64,000 nucleotides of DNA from Entoloma clypeatum (taxonomy: Eukaryota > Basidiomycota > Agaricomycetes > Agaricales > Entolomataceae), in contig OY751492.1 of the NCBI GenBank assembly GCA_963565915.1, positions 2,852,001 to 2,916,000 of the forward strand, read 5' to 3'. Shown here in pieces: positions 31,519-44,270 of the stretch. Numbering within the stretch: position 1 is the stretch's first letter; each line of letters begins with the position of its first letter. The translations under genes and the position numbers were made by a program. Below the pieces are notes generated by a model. It worked only from the letters and a program-made list of their open reading frames with translations. It was not told where the DNA came from and did not search any database.

Positions 31519-34500
31519 ATGTCTCAACCCTTCTTCTGGCCGAATAAATACTTCTTTTATCCCATCGGCAACACCCCCGCTGTTTGTTTGACTCGCGATC
31601 TCCCTCCAAAGGAGCCAGCAAACATCCTCCTTTTGGGCTGCGGCGATCCGCGCCACGTCCTGTACACGCTCTTCTCCGAACCAGACATCCGTAAGTCGTA
31701 GTCTTCTCCGTCCGAGTGCTATAACTCACACAAAGCATCGAATACCTAGTCGAACGCCAACTTGACTTCACATGTATCGACTTTGAACCAGCCGTCCTAG
31801 GTGCGGGCTTCCTTGAATAGCATGCATCACATCGTATTAATGAGTCCAGCTCGGAACATCCTACTTTTCACTCTCATTGCGGATGACATCCCTGTTCCAA
31901 CCCTATGGAATATTTTCTACCACATGTACCTCGATTCCACCTCCCATTCTGTACTGGTCGCACAATGCAAGAAGCTCGTCGACTCGTCGATACATGTGGA
32001 GGCATGGCGAGCATCTCCCTATGCGGCATATCTGCGCACATCCACCGAGTATACCCTTGCAGAAATACGCCGTCATTGGTCGTCCTACACTGTTTTCTCT
32101 AGTTTGCCATCACGGCGCCAGAAAGCGATACGTGAGGCATTTACTCAGGTCTTCAAGGATCAGATGGGTGACAAGATACGGCGCTGGTCGTCTGCACGCT
32201 CTTCAGGGCCTCTTCTGTACGCAGCTATCGAACCCAGTTCAAATCAAGCTTCCAACTACTATAAAACTGGGACGACATTCTTCCAACCGAACCAGATTTC
32301 TGCGGCGAAGCTCATGAACCCTACTTTCGCGTACTCTCGTGCGGGAGAAGGTTGTGCCGTCCACTACGGCACCGATCCTTTGATGACATACCACTTCGCT
32401 GCACTCTTCGGGAACGCGAAAAGTGCGTCTGTGTCTGCATCGGAAATGGTCAAGGCAGCGAAAGCGCAATTCGCTGAATGGTGCGGCGCGTTCCAGCGCG
32501 TGATCTCAGGCTCCATCGTGACGCGCCCCCGGATCCGCTTTTTTCTAGCTGAAGCCACCGCGGCTTGTCGTACTCTGGGGTCATTCGGCTCTACCGGAAT
32601 GCTTACCGTAAACCTCCCGGTGTCGCAGTTCCAGACTCAGCTCATTCGTCTTGATAAGGATGAATACGTAGAGGGACATGCTCCCGCAGCGTTCAATGTC
32701 ATCGAGACATCCAACCTCGTCGATTGGTTTGGCCTCATCAATGTCCTTGTCTCTGCAGTCCCGCTCCTATCGCCGGTATCGAGCGTACTCTACACAGAAT
32801 CTTTGCTCTTCCGCGGTGAGGACGCCACGAAGGAGTTTGCGGACCTACTCTGCGCGGATATCGGGACCATGGGTCTCCTGCTCAATCTTTGTCCCATCGA
32901 CTATCTTTCTGGATTCTCGACGCGCTCAAACACCCATGAACTCATGATACATGACGCCACTTCGAAAAAGAGCAAGTACCTAGTAAATACGCAGTTCCAC
33001 CAGATGACGACCTGGAAGTCGCCCGCCTCATGTGATAGTGTCGTAGCCCTCCGCGGTGGACGTCCACAGCTGCCCCCTTCGTTTGACGCTCGCCAGTTGG
33101 GGACGTTTCTATTCGACATGTACCATGCGATCTTCGCGGAGGAGGACGCACCAACCTTCTGGAAGCTGAATGAGCGAAACGACAAGGCAATCGCAGCTTC
33201 ACACATCATCCACTACATGCGTGAGGGATTTGCCCTCTTCTTAAAGGTCATCAGGGAGAGATTGCAAATCCCACCTCAGCAATGGGGAGAGGTGATGGAA
33301 CGATTTCTCGACCTCGAAGGGATGGATGCCACAATGCCAATGAATACCGTCAACCGCAACGACCTCTATGCACACCTCCATCGCCAAGGTATCCACACGA
33401 GGGACTACTTCAGGTTGAGCAACACTTCACCGAGGATTGGGAGATTCTCTGGCTGGGATGCCGTGCCTCCTGTTGTGCGCATTATCCTGGTGGTCCCTAG
33501 GGAGAAGATCGTAGCTTTTGAAGATATCCTTGCGCAGAGCACGGTCGGAACGCCGCCCTTGCAATGCGACGTCATCGGCAACATATCCCACAACCTCTTC
33601 AGCGCCATCCATGTTGCATTCGGTCGTGTCATCTCTACGGGCACAAAGGCCAATCCTCGCGTCCTCTACGAGGAAGATCCCGAGGGACGTAACGGGTCCT
33701 GTCCGCTCGTCGTATCCTTCGTCCTCCCCTCCATGTTACTCACCTTCATTGAACCCCCTGAAAACCTGAATGTCCGTCTATTTGTCCGGAGCACAATCAA
33801 CACGGCAGAGCTGATCTCCAAGCTCGGATTATATCTTGACGTATTCAAAGCAAAACTGATGGACGAGGAACATGTCCACGTTCTCCCAGAGTCGCCCGTT
33901 CCCTCAGCAGGTTTTGAATACCCGTCCAAGCGACTGATATCTCCTAATGCCACCCTCCTTGCACAGATCGGGAAGCAGGACACCGTTTCAGTTGGATTTG
34001 ATGAACAATGCGAGCTCGTGAGCTCCTTGACTGCTAGAATTGATATCGAGGACCCAGACGTTGCATGCAAGTTCGGATCTGGTGCAGTCCCTGAGATCGA
34101 ACAGATGTCGCCGTGCCTCATGCGACTCACTGTTGTCGGACATGTTCAAGACGTCGCATACCCCTTCCCCGTCATTGGGAGCCAGAACAAGCTGCGGCTC
34201 GCGCGTAAGTCAAGGTACATCGAGGTATGTCCTTGTCAGACGTTGGCCTGTTGCCCGCAGCGTGACTAAGCTTTGCCTTACAGGTCGTTGTACCTATGGC
34301 AGGACCCTTCTTGAAGCCCGACGGAATGAAGTTGAACCCATTCCCTGTTGTAGGTAACGGAAAATCGCTGGTCCCATGGAGTGCACATCGTCTTGCTCTC
34401 GACAGACTGCCTGTTCTTACTTTCAAGGGTTTGGGGCTTGACCAGTGGCTGAACCCACACGTCGGCTCCATGCTTTCGGCCCGTGAACGCAAGATGCGCA

Positions 34501-35213
34501 AGAAGCAGAAGGGCGATGCACTGCTCTTCGTGAAAGACACCATCCACACCATTTTTGGGCATTCAGCTGGCATACAAGGCGGAACCGCTCAGCGCGTCTT
34601 CGCCCTTTGTGACGAGGCCACGAACAATTGCGACACTGTCCTCTTCATCAGCGACATGCGATATGACCTTCATTCCCATACAGTCGTCTGCGACGGTTAC
34701 GTCCTGCCGTTGACACCAAATGTCCTGCGAAAGATCGAGAGCCCCTTTTACAAGCTTGTCCACAGTGGTGCTATGCTTAATGTGCGAGTCTTCGAGGGTG
34801 AGATGGAAGCATGGAAGCAGCTGCTCCCCGCGTTCGTCGAGCGTTGCCGTACGTGGGAGCACACGGACACTTGCGAGTACCTGGAGAGGCAAGAGGTCCC
34901 ACTCACCCGGAAAATGGAGATCGACCCGCTCTGTAGCTGTGGGAGAGGCAAAGACGTCGATGGACTACTCAAAGTGAAGGAGTGGCGACAATACGTTCCG
35001 TACGTCACCCGGGCAGCGATATCACCTCTTTTCGCGGTGTCATACCTCGAGAGGGTTGGGCGTGACCCAGCCGCACACAAGTGTTCTGTCTGCAGGAGGA
35101 AGGGAAAGCCGAAGCTGATGGTTTGCAAGGGATGTAAGAAGGTGAAATATTGTGCGGTGGTTTGCCAGAAGAAGGACTGGCCCAGGCACAAACAAAAGTG
35201 CAAGCCGGCGTGA
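31519..35213 (+). CDS. DUF4470 and MYND zinc-finger protein
   Basis: The start at 31519 (MSQPFFWPNKYFFYPIGNTPAVCLTRDLPP) and the following LLLGCGDPRHVLYTLF are the DUF4470 signature. Two short introns (31691-31748 and about 31801-31850) lead to KLDFTCIDFEPAVLARNILLFTLI. A very long exon follows, then a GTATGT...TTACAG intron (34226-34283) before VVVPMAGPFLKPDG. The C-terminus is a MYND finger (CSVCRRKGKP...CKGCKKVKYCAVVCQKKDWPRHKQKC) with all Cys/His ligands, ending at 35213. The product is about 1,170 residues. Proteins of this layout are numerous in mushroom genomes; MYND fingers mediate protein contacts, and the overall function is unknown. Confidence 0.85.
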
Positions 35214-35470
35214 ATGCTGGATAACTGTGGCCTGTGCATTGTGAATATCAATGGGACTGCGATGACTTGTGTTTTTGTCTTTGTATACACAACGAGAATC
35301 AACGAAAGTTCCATTGGGAAGGGTGAACAAGACGACAAGAGATCATGCACGTGTTAGTACTAGATCAAATTCAATTAGACGCGCCGCTCAACTTCCTCCG
35401 CTGAATTTCTTCACGTTCACTGAACCGTTGTGGCGCTCCCCAAGCTACGTTGGAACCTTAAAAGTCCACA

Positions 35471-38400
35471 ATGTGCGACCCTTCAGGCCATGACGAAATC
35501 AACCTTCTCTCATCTGTCGACCCCACCTCATTCTACGCGTCGAACAGCTCGGGTGTTGCTGCTGGTATGCCTACCGAAACACTCGACAATCGACGACGGT
35601 CTCTCCGTCTGCGTCGACCAGTCGTGAAAGTCGCTCCGACTGTCACAACAGCTCGGAAGAGGGCTTTTTCCACTTCAGACAACAGTCTCCAGAAGTTGGC
35701 TCTCAAGAGAATTAAGCTTGACGAGAAAAAAGCGGTATGTACCGCTTCTCCCCCCCCCTCCCGACCAGCGAATGTTGTTTATGGAGATTCCTCTATTTCA
35801 TAGCAAACTAGTGCAGTGAATGATCGAAAAGAAGCACGCGACTTGGCCAGGAAACGGTGGCTTCACTGCCACCGCGAAGTCGTGGAACCCCTTCTGCCAG
35901 CGAATAGCAACTTTTTTGACAACCTGGAGAGGGAGCTGCAGGAACTTTCGAAGGAGGCGATTTCCTTTCACCCCCTACACGGTTTCGACGAGCAGCCCAA
36001 ACTCATTCAAGGGGGACGTATGAAGGAACATCAAGTAAGGACTTTCCTCTACACGATATGACGCGTTAATCGAAGTTTCTGGCAAGCTGGAGGGGCTTTC
36101 ATTCCTTGTGGCTATGCATAAAAATGGTGATTTGGATTTCCGTGCGGCAATATCATGCTGACACGATCACAGGCATGAATTGCATTTTAGGAGATGAGTA
36201 TGTTGGTATTCTTCTATTTTCTGAATACGAGCGACTCAGTATCATCTTAGAATGGGTTTGGGAAAGACATTACAGGTGGCCATAAACCGCACTACCTTTC
36301 GACCGCGTCTTAATTAGCTTTGAGATTTAGACTTTATCACTCCTTGCCCACATCAAGGAACACATACCTGGTAATCTTCTTCCCAGCAATTGACACTTGA
36401 TTTTAATGTGTGTAATGCCTAGGCCCTCATGATCCCCATCTCATCATCTGCCCTCTTTCCGTTCTTTCTTCTTGGGAAAATGTGAGTTGTTTACATTCCT
36501 CACTCCAAATCTCCCTCACGTCATTGCATTCCGTTAGGAAGCTGCACGTTGGGTACCATCATTGCGCGTTGTTCGATTCCATGGACCTGCCACTGAGCGA
36601 GAACGACTGAAACATTCCCTCCGTGGCCATCACGACTATGATATCATGATTACAACCTACGACGCTTACAGCATTGAAGACGGCTGGTTCAAAAGTCACC
36701 GCTGGACCTATTGCGTCCTGGATGAAGGTCATAAGATCAAAAACTCTGATACGAATCTCGCGCACAAGGTTCAGGGAATTGGAAGTCTGAACAGGCTAAG
36801 TAAGTCTCTATCTACAATATATCCTTCACATAGCTGATCTTTCAATAGTTCTGACCGGAACCCCGGTTCAAAACAACTTGTTGGAATTGTGGGGTTTGCT
36901 CCATTGGCTGCTTCCTCGGGTTTTCACAGAGGCATCTGAACGCCTTTTCAAGGACTCTTTCGACATCACTCGGGGAACATATACCATACCGTTCCTGAAT
37001 GCGGCGAAGAGACTCCTCTCTATTTTAATGATTCGCCGGACGAAGGCGGTTGTTGCGGGGGACGACGTTCCTCCTCGTGATGAACTCACAGTCTTCATTC
37101 CTTTGACAGAAGCACAGCGATTTTGGACTTATAGACTCCTCACTAAGATGGATACCCCGGACCTTGAGAAGATCTTTATTGAGACTGCACAAGAAGAAGC
37201 TGGTCAAAGAGAGGTGCTTTCGCACATCGAGAATATTGTCCCCGAGATTCACGAAAAAGCTGACCGGAATCGTAAGTATATTTCTGAGTTCTTCGTATTA
37301 AGATGAAGCTTAACAGCGGTATAGGTTGGAAGAAGCTCATGAATCTTTTGATGCAATTGCGAAAAGTTTGCGACCAGTCAGCTAACTCCCGTCCGATCTG
37401 TTATGCGCTGAATATAACATCATACAAACAGTCCGTACCTACTACCGAATGCTGAACCTGAGGCCTACGGCATTGCTGAGCATATTGTATCGAGTTCATC
37501 AAAGCTCATCGCCATCGACAAAATTCTTGCCGATATCCTCCCTCAAGGCGAAAGAGTTCTCATTTTCTCGGTCAGAATTCGTTTTATTCGTGAACCGCAC
37601 CCCAAGTTGCTCATTTAGATTTCTAGCAATGGACTAGGTAAGCCTGTGTGTCCGATGAAGAAACTGTACTATTAACAAATCATCAGGATGCTCGATATTC
37701 TGGAAGACTTTATGGTTTTGCGTCAAATTCCATTTGCTCGTTTAGATGGGTCAACATCACGGCCTAGACGCACTTTAGACATCAAGTTGGTGAGATGCCT
37801 AGTGAAGTGAACTCCTTGCTTTCCGTGGCTAATGCCCCAGCGATATTAGTTCCAACAAGAAAAGTCCCGTTAGCCGCGTCCGTCCATTCAACATCGGTAG
37901 TAGTATTGACACCGCCTTAGCTTATCAGGTCTTCTTGGTCTCAACAAAAGCTGGTGGTCTTGGTGCGTTCGCAGTTTTTTTTGTTATTGTGAAGGCATTG
38001 ACGTGAATATACTCAGGTATCAATCTAACGCGAGCTTCCACCGTCATCATGTGTGATTCCGACTGGAATCCTCAGAACGACCTTCAAGCCATTGCAAGAG
38101 CTCACAGAATTGGCCAGACAAAGGTTGTCAAGGTAATTTTTTTCGAACACTGCATGCCATGGACGCATTCCAAACATGATATGGATCAGGTCTATCGTCT
38201 CATTTGTCAAGGCAGTGTCGAAGATCAGATGTTGGGCCGCATCCAGCGAAAGCTCTTCTTGTCGGTGAAGATTATGGGATCTGATGATGCTGCCTCTTCG
38301 GAAGATCCGTCTCTCGGCTTGACTGAATTAATGAACATTCTCCGCAAGGGTAGCAGCGCCCTTTCCAACACGAACAACAGGTTGGACTTGGAGTGGTTCA

Positions 38401-39418
38401 TGAATGCTGATACCGCAGAGATCTTGGCGCATTCCAGGTCTCTTGAAAAACAGCGCGATGTCAAGGTGAAGCAAGACCTCAAATGCGAGGTTGGTAAAGA
38501 TGACCCGCAGCTGTTGCTGGATGCCGAGGAGGAGGAGCAGCGGCTCCTGAGCGGTGTTGCTCAGGTCCAATCTCGTCTGTTTGAGGGAAAGGTGATACAG
38601 CGGCAGCAGAGCAACTCGGATATTGCAAGAGAGTGGCAAGACTTGCAAAAACGCGCCCGAGTGAATCGGACCATGAAAGTCGGCGGAATGAGCTTCTTGG
38701 TCACTCCCTCTGTCGAGACGGTGTGTGGTATTTCATTGCTGTCCACACTTGAATGACCATGCATTTATGTAGGTATCTGCATCCGTTCCTGGGCCTCTCA
38801 AGAAGGAAAGAGTAAAATTTGACTCTGAGGAGTGGTGTATTTATTGTCGCGACGGCGGCGAGCTGGTTATCTGTACAAGATGTCCTCGAGGTAGAGTCAC
38901 CCCACCTTGATATTGGTCTTTTATAGCTGATGATGGCGAATAGTCTTTCATGCCAAATGTCACGGACTCAGCAAAGCTGAACTCCGTCGTGCCATGGTTT
39001 CGTGTAGTCAGCATTTCTGCGCAGTGTGTCATCGGGGCACCACGGACGCAGGCGGGATGCTGTTCAGGTTTCCCTATCCCTGTTTTCTATCGCAGCTAGC
39101 ACTGACAGTTTTCCTCTCAGATGTCGCACCTGCCCCCAGGCATTCTGCGAAGATTGCCTGCCTCCTGGTGATATCGATGCTGTTGGTGAGGTTCTTCCAG
39201 AGTTGTGAGTGTCACCTATTGGCGCGGGTTCTTTACTGACCGAAGGGGAAAAAACCAGTCAACTTTTGAATTATGGCCACTCGAGTGCGGCGTATTATAT
39301 TCGATGCCACACTTGCCGCGAAGAGTATGCGGAGGACCCAACGGCTTATCATTGGCAGGAATGGGAGGAACAGATTCGCCTGGCCGAGATCCAACTTGCG
39401 CAAATGTCTACTCTATGA
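35471..39418 (+). CDS. SNF2 (ISWI-like) chromatin remodeller with C-terminal PHD-type fingers
   Basis: The start at 35471 ([13 protein letters not shown]) begins a basic Ser-rich N-terminus. ATPase motifs are spread over about a dozen exons: [11 protein letters not shown] (I), [13 protein letters not shown] (Ia), [10 protein letters not shown] (II), LTGTPVQNN (III), [17 protein letters not shown] (IV), [11 protein letters not shown] (V) and [10 protein letters not shown] (VI). A charged region follows ([11 protein letters not shown]). The last exons encode [21 protein letters not shown] with [11 protein letters not shown], then [17 protein letters not shown], two cysteine-rich PHD-like modules. 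The stop is at 39418. The finger module probably reads histone tails and recruits the motor; this is inference. Classical ISWI has HAND-SANT-SLIDE instead, which I do not see. The gene therefore fits better a fungal SNF2-PHD class. Confidence 0.85.
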
Positions 39419-40040
39419 CGCAGCGAGGCACGAGCGGAGAAAAAGAGTTTAGTCTTTGGGCGGAACGTCAGGTGGCACGTGACTCGCTTCCTACCACACC
39501 GTTCTCGCCCGCTGGCACATCCTGGTGCCCTTCTGCTCCTTCGTTTTGACCCACCCACCACTCCCTCTTTCCTTCACTTCCCAAACCACCAAATGACCCG
39601 GCGAGGAAGTTCAGGGCAGAATTGTGATGTCAGCCAGACCACACCTTTTCTGCGATGGCCCACCCGCCCGTCGCAGATCCCTCGACACCACATTTCTTCC
39701 TTGTTTGCTTTTCCGTGTCGGGAGGCGCTTCGCGCCCCTCCTCCCATATTTTCTCTCTGCTCGCTTTTCATAGAACCTGTATCTATCTCTTGATTAATAC
39801 CTATGGTTCTACTGCCTCATGTACAATGTCTTCTCCTAAGTGACTTCTCAAAGAGGCATAGTGCCGCCCCTTTGTTTTTGTATTATTTTGTCACCTATGT
39901 CCTAGAGTCTATACAAAAATTTACCCCTATACATATTCACAAAGAAAAGTTTTGCCGAGGCTTCTCCTTTGTACAAACAAGCACATCCAAACGTGTTCTT
40001 GTCACCAAAAACTTTCATTCCCGGGGCTCACTTCGTCAGG
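39419..40040. other. Intergenic region
   Basis: No exon recognised; short pyrimidine-rich stretches upstream of TIM50 fit a fungal promoter. Confidence 0.4.
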
Positions 40041-41831
40041 ATGTTCGGGTTTCTGACGAGATCTGTGGCTCGTCGCGTTGCTATACAGCCTATACGATAT
40101 ATGGCCCAAAAATCTCTTGGGCCTTCGGAAGGAAAGGACGCCGCCGCACCGGGATCAACGCCAGAACCACCACCGACTACCACGCCCTTTTCCACTGGCG
40201 CTCCAAGTCTCGATTTTTCGCCTGTTGAACGCAGCGAGGAGCCCAAGACGACGGGTGCCAGATCGGCGAAGGGGACGCTGTCTTCGGCCGAGCGAAGACG
40301 GCGGAACATGGGTCGGGCGATGATGGCAGGGTTTGCGGTCGCTTTTGGGGCGTATACCGTGTTCCTGGGAAGGGATTGGGACGAGGACGAGTTGAAAACC
40401 AAGAGAATGGTGCGTTTCTCTAGGGGAACGAGTCTTGATACGCTTGACCAGACTCGGGTTCAGACTGTCGAGGTGGCACCGTCGACGCGGTGGGGAAGGA
40501 CAAAGGAGCGGTTCGGGGACCTATTCGATGTGAGATGGCGTGCAGTGCTTTTCTGGCAGGCCTCATGAGCATCTTAGTATTTCAATAAACCCGCATGGCC
40601 GGAATTGCTCCCTCCACCGTACCCTCCACCTCATCAAAAGCCGTATACACTCCTCCTTTCCATGGACGACCTACTTGTCACATCAACATGGGATGTAAGT
40701 ATATTTTGAAAGCCGTATCTCTCTGCCATTTGCTGACCGCACTCAACGTCAGCGTCAACATGGCTGGAGAACAGCGAAACGACCTGGCGTTGACTACTTC
40801 CTTGCATATATATCCCAATTTTACGAAGTCGTCATTTTCACAACCCAAAATTACTACGTAAGTGACACATACATCTTTTCCGCCGTCCCAAACCTGAATT
40901 TCTCCGCAGACTGCACTACCCGTTCTTGAGAAACTCGATAGATATAATTTCTACATTAATCATAAACTCTTCCGAGAAGCCACTCGTTCAATAAACGGCA
41001 AAATTGTCAAGGTAGGCGTCTCCTTCCCAACAACTTCGTACTTGGCAACTGATCCTGGCCGTTGTTCCCCCAGGATCTGTCATATCTGAACCGCGACCTT
41101 TCCAAAGTAATCTCACTAGACACGCACCCAGAACACGTATGCACGCACCCCGAAAACGCCGTCATCATCCCGAAATGGAAAGGCGATCCGAAAGACAATG
41201 GCCTCATCGCTATGATTCCCTTCCTCGAATGTGAGAGGCCGCTTCCTTTTCAACCAGAAATGAGCCCTATATGCTGATCCTGCCACCATCTAAATTAGCC
41301 ATCGCCATCTACAAGCCCGCCGATGTCCGCCCGATTCTTCAGGCATATCAGGACAAAAACATCCCGCTCGAGTACGCGAAGAAGGAGGCAGAGGCCAAGG
41401 CCAAACACATCGAGGAGTGGCAGAGCAAGAAGGGCATGTCTTCCACCTCTTTCAGCTCGCTCTTTGGCCTCTCGGCTGCAGTAAGCACTCGTTTCTTCCC
41501 CCCCCACAAAAACGCAAGTTCTGAGCATTGGGCTCCCACACAGCAGCCGAGCCATGGTCCACGGTCTGCGATTCCGCCGACATACCTGGAACAAAAACGT
41601 CGGGAGGCGCAGATGCAGTACCAGGAGGAGCAGAAGTATATCCAAGACCACAAGGAGGAACTCGAACGGTTGCTTAAACAGGAGCAGGATGCGATGGCAA
41701 GCGAGACACCTGGATCGCTTTGGGAGGCTCTCGATCATCTGAAAGGCACGCCAATGAAGAAGGATGAGGCGCTTGATGCATCGAAAGGTCCCTCAACAGC
41801 CCCAACTACTCCAACCTCCCCCGAGTCATAG
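40041..41831 (+). CDS. TIM50: Mitochondrial import inner membrane translocase subunit Tim50
   Basis: The ATG at 40041 ([22 protein letters not shown]) gives a basic amphipathic presequence. A Pro-rich stretch and one membrane span follow ([19 protein letters not shown]). After introns at about 40529-40590 and 40695-40752 comes the HAD/FCP1-like domain: [70 protein letters not shown] and [12 protein letters not shown]. The C-terminal part is a charged coiled coil ([24 protein letters not shown]). Tim50 is the receptor of the TIM23 translocase facing the intermembrane space. The order of motifs and length (about 500 residues) fit the family well. Six or so introns. Confidence 0.92.
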
Positions 41832-42018
41832 GCTTACCTACTCTACATCCGTAGTCCTGCCTTTGTTATCCATAATGTTTAGCATATTGGTGTCGTACGG
41901 GATTCACTTTCTAGAATCATTACTGCATAGCAATACTTGAATAATCACGCCACACTCGATGTTATCGACGGAGAAATGATTTTGATTATCGAGCTAGTAC
42001 ATAAGAATGTTCAAATGT

Positions 42019-43964
42019 TTACAACTCCGTCTTATCGCCCTTGACCTTGCCCTTCTCGCCTTTAATCTTCTCTCCCGCAATCTTAACCTTCTCCCCGGCA
42101 CTTTCTCTGGCGGATTGTCCCTTTTCGTAAGCGCGCTCCTTACCAGCTTCGTATGCCTTCTCCGCGTCACTGTACTTCCTGCCCGCCTTGTGCTCGACAT
42201 ACTCCATCTTTCCTTGTGCTGCGCCTTTGCCGCGTTCATATACCTCCTCTGACCGGCGCTTGCACTCTTCACACGTTTCGCACACTCGCCTTTGCCCTTC
42301 CTCATACCTGTCGCCAACTTTCCTCTTCCCCTCTTCAAAAGTCTCCCCGACTTTCCTCTTTCCACCTTCATATATCTCCTCCACGGTCTCTTTGGCCTGG
42401 TCCTCCTTCTCCTCAACGGCACGCCTGCCCTGGTCGTACTTCCCTCTGACCTGGTCATATTTCTCACCAGCGGCCCTCTTCATGTTCTCGTATATGTGGG
42501 CGTCTCCCCTGAGCACCGCCCACAAGCCGCTCAACTTGTCCTCGACGGTGTCTTCCATGTTGCCGATGATTTCACCCACCTTCGCCCACAGGGTCTGCGT
42601 CTGCACCCAGCGGATCCTCACCTCCTGTAACAATCCAGGGCGATCCGTGGGCAGATGTTCCTCGGGCAAGTTGTGCTGGCGGAGATATGCCCGAAGGCGG
42701 GCATCCGGCCACGCGACATAGGGTGCGGAAGTCCTTTCGTGATATCTGAAGAATAGACCACATAAGTTGGCAAATAATAGGGTAAAAGCAAATACATACT
42801 TTAATTGCATCAATTCCACGAGATCATCGCGTTTCTTTTTAGAAGCAGTGCGATCGTCAACGTATTTATGTTCGACAAGCCAATTCCTCATTTGACTATC
42901 AGACCAGGCATCAAAGATAGACGATGTGATCGATAGATAGTTGTCCCTTTTTATACAAGGTAAGTACCAGTGCTTGGTCGAAAACGGGGGTTCAGCACAT
43001 ACTCGACGAGTTTGAGAAGCTTTTCGCGCTTGATCTGGGCGTCGGGCTTGACGATGCCTTGCTTGATGAGCCAATCCCTGAGCTGAGACTCTGACCAGCT
43101 GGAATACACGGTCTCATTGGCATCGTAATAGTAGTCGGTCATCTTCTTCAAAAGGTAGTCGCGTGAATAAGGCGCTGGAGGGGCTGGAGAGATGATGTTA
43201 TGGGCTACGAGCCATTCATGCTGTGACTCATTAGCATGACATTAAGCGGTGAAGGGAACTCGCCGCACAAGGTAAGAGTCGCTCCAAGCCTCCCAGACTG
43301 GCCTGGTGACCCGTGCGTATGCATCGCGCATCATTCCAAGCAGGTCCTTGCGGCTCTTTTGCGCCTTTTCCTTGACCTGTACGCCCTTGGATTCGAGGTA
43401 ATTGCGAATCCTATTATCGTCCCAGGTGGAGTACACGTAGTCCTTGGTGTCATCGAGCGTGCGCGAAACAGTGTCTGTGGCGCGAGATGCGAGGCTGGAA
43501 AGACTCTGGGTAGCTTGGTGTGTCGCGTCGCCGTAGACGGCAGTGCTCGCGCGGGACGAGTAGCTGGAAGCGGCGTTGATGTAAGCTTTGTACTGGTTCC
43601 TGGCAAGCTGGACGAGTTTCTCCTTTGGCCCTTTTGGGGCGACTATTCCCTGCTTGAGGAGGAACTCGCGCAGGTGAGACTCGTCCCACTTGTCAAAGGA
43701 GGTATCGCGGGCATCGGTAAAGGCCTTTTGGGCATTGGAGTACTGGTCGTGGGTCCAAGCGGCGGCTAGATCCCAATGGAGCTTGACGAGCTCTGTAAGC
43801 TCTGGCTGAGTAGGCTTTCGTTCTGGAAGAGGGATGTTGTGTTCCTGAAGCCAGGCGGAAAGCTGTTCGGGTGACCAGGATGTGTATGCTGGCTTGGACG
43901 GGCTCCACCACGAAGCGTGGGCTGTGAGGGCAAGGCCGAGGCACAGAAGGAATGTCGGTTTCAT
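42019..43964 (-). CDS. Ish1/Msc1-type stress-response protein
   Basis: The start at 43964 (MKPTFLLCLGLALTAHASWW) is a signal peptide. Six or seven Ish1 repeats follow, each with a W-S-x-x-Q/H-L-R-x-W/F-L core: SWSPEQLSAWLQEHNI, KWDESHLREFLLKQGI, TWDDNRIRNYLESKGV, SWSESQLRDWLIKQGI, AWSDSQMRNWLVEHKY and AWPDARLRAYLRQHNL. Short introns fall between repeats. The C-terminal 150 residues are an alternating charged helix of 11-residue-like units (EEGKRKVGDRYEEGQRR, AYEAGKERAYEKGQS) reminiscent of late-embryogenesis/stress proteins. Fission yeast Ish1 is a stress-induced nuclear-envelope protein and Msc1 its budding-yeast relative. The long LEA-like tail may act under desiccation or membrane stress (inference). 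Confidence 0.85.
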
Positions 43965-44270
43965 GGTTGGAGGAGAGGATCGAGAGAGACAGTGTCTTAT
44001 ATTATATACTTACCTCCATCTGACGTCATTCGATGGCGCACGAGTACGTCATACTTACTCGCCTTCGATGCTGCTCTTTTCTCTTGCAGAGGCTTGTACC
44101 AGGCTATATGCCATGAATCTGGTATAAATTATCATCTAATTTATTCAGGGAAGCCAGTGCAAGAGAGCGACAGAGACACTTGCCAAAGTTCTGACTTCAA
44201 TGGAGGGAAAATGTCGGGCATAGCTGGCGAAAAAAAAATGAAGTGTATGTTATGTGATTATTCACCCCCT
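43965..44270. other. Intergenic region
   Basis: Promoter of the Ish1-type gene on the minus strand and 3' flank of the SDHB pseudogene. Nothing coding was recognised. Confidence 0.35.
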
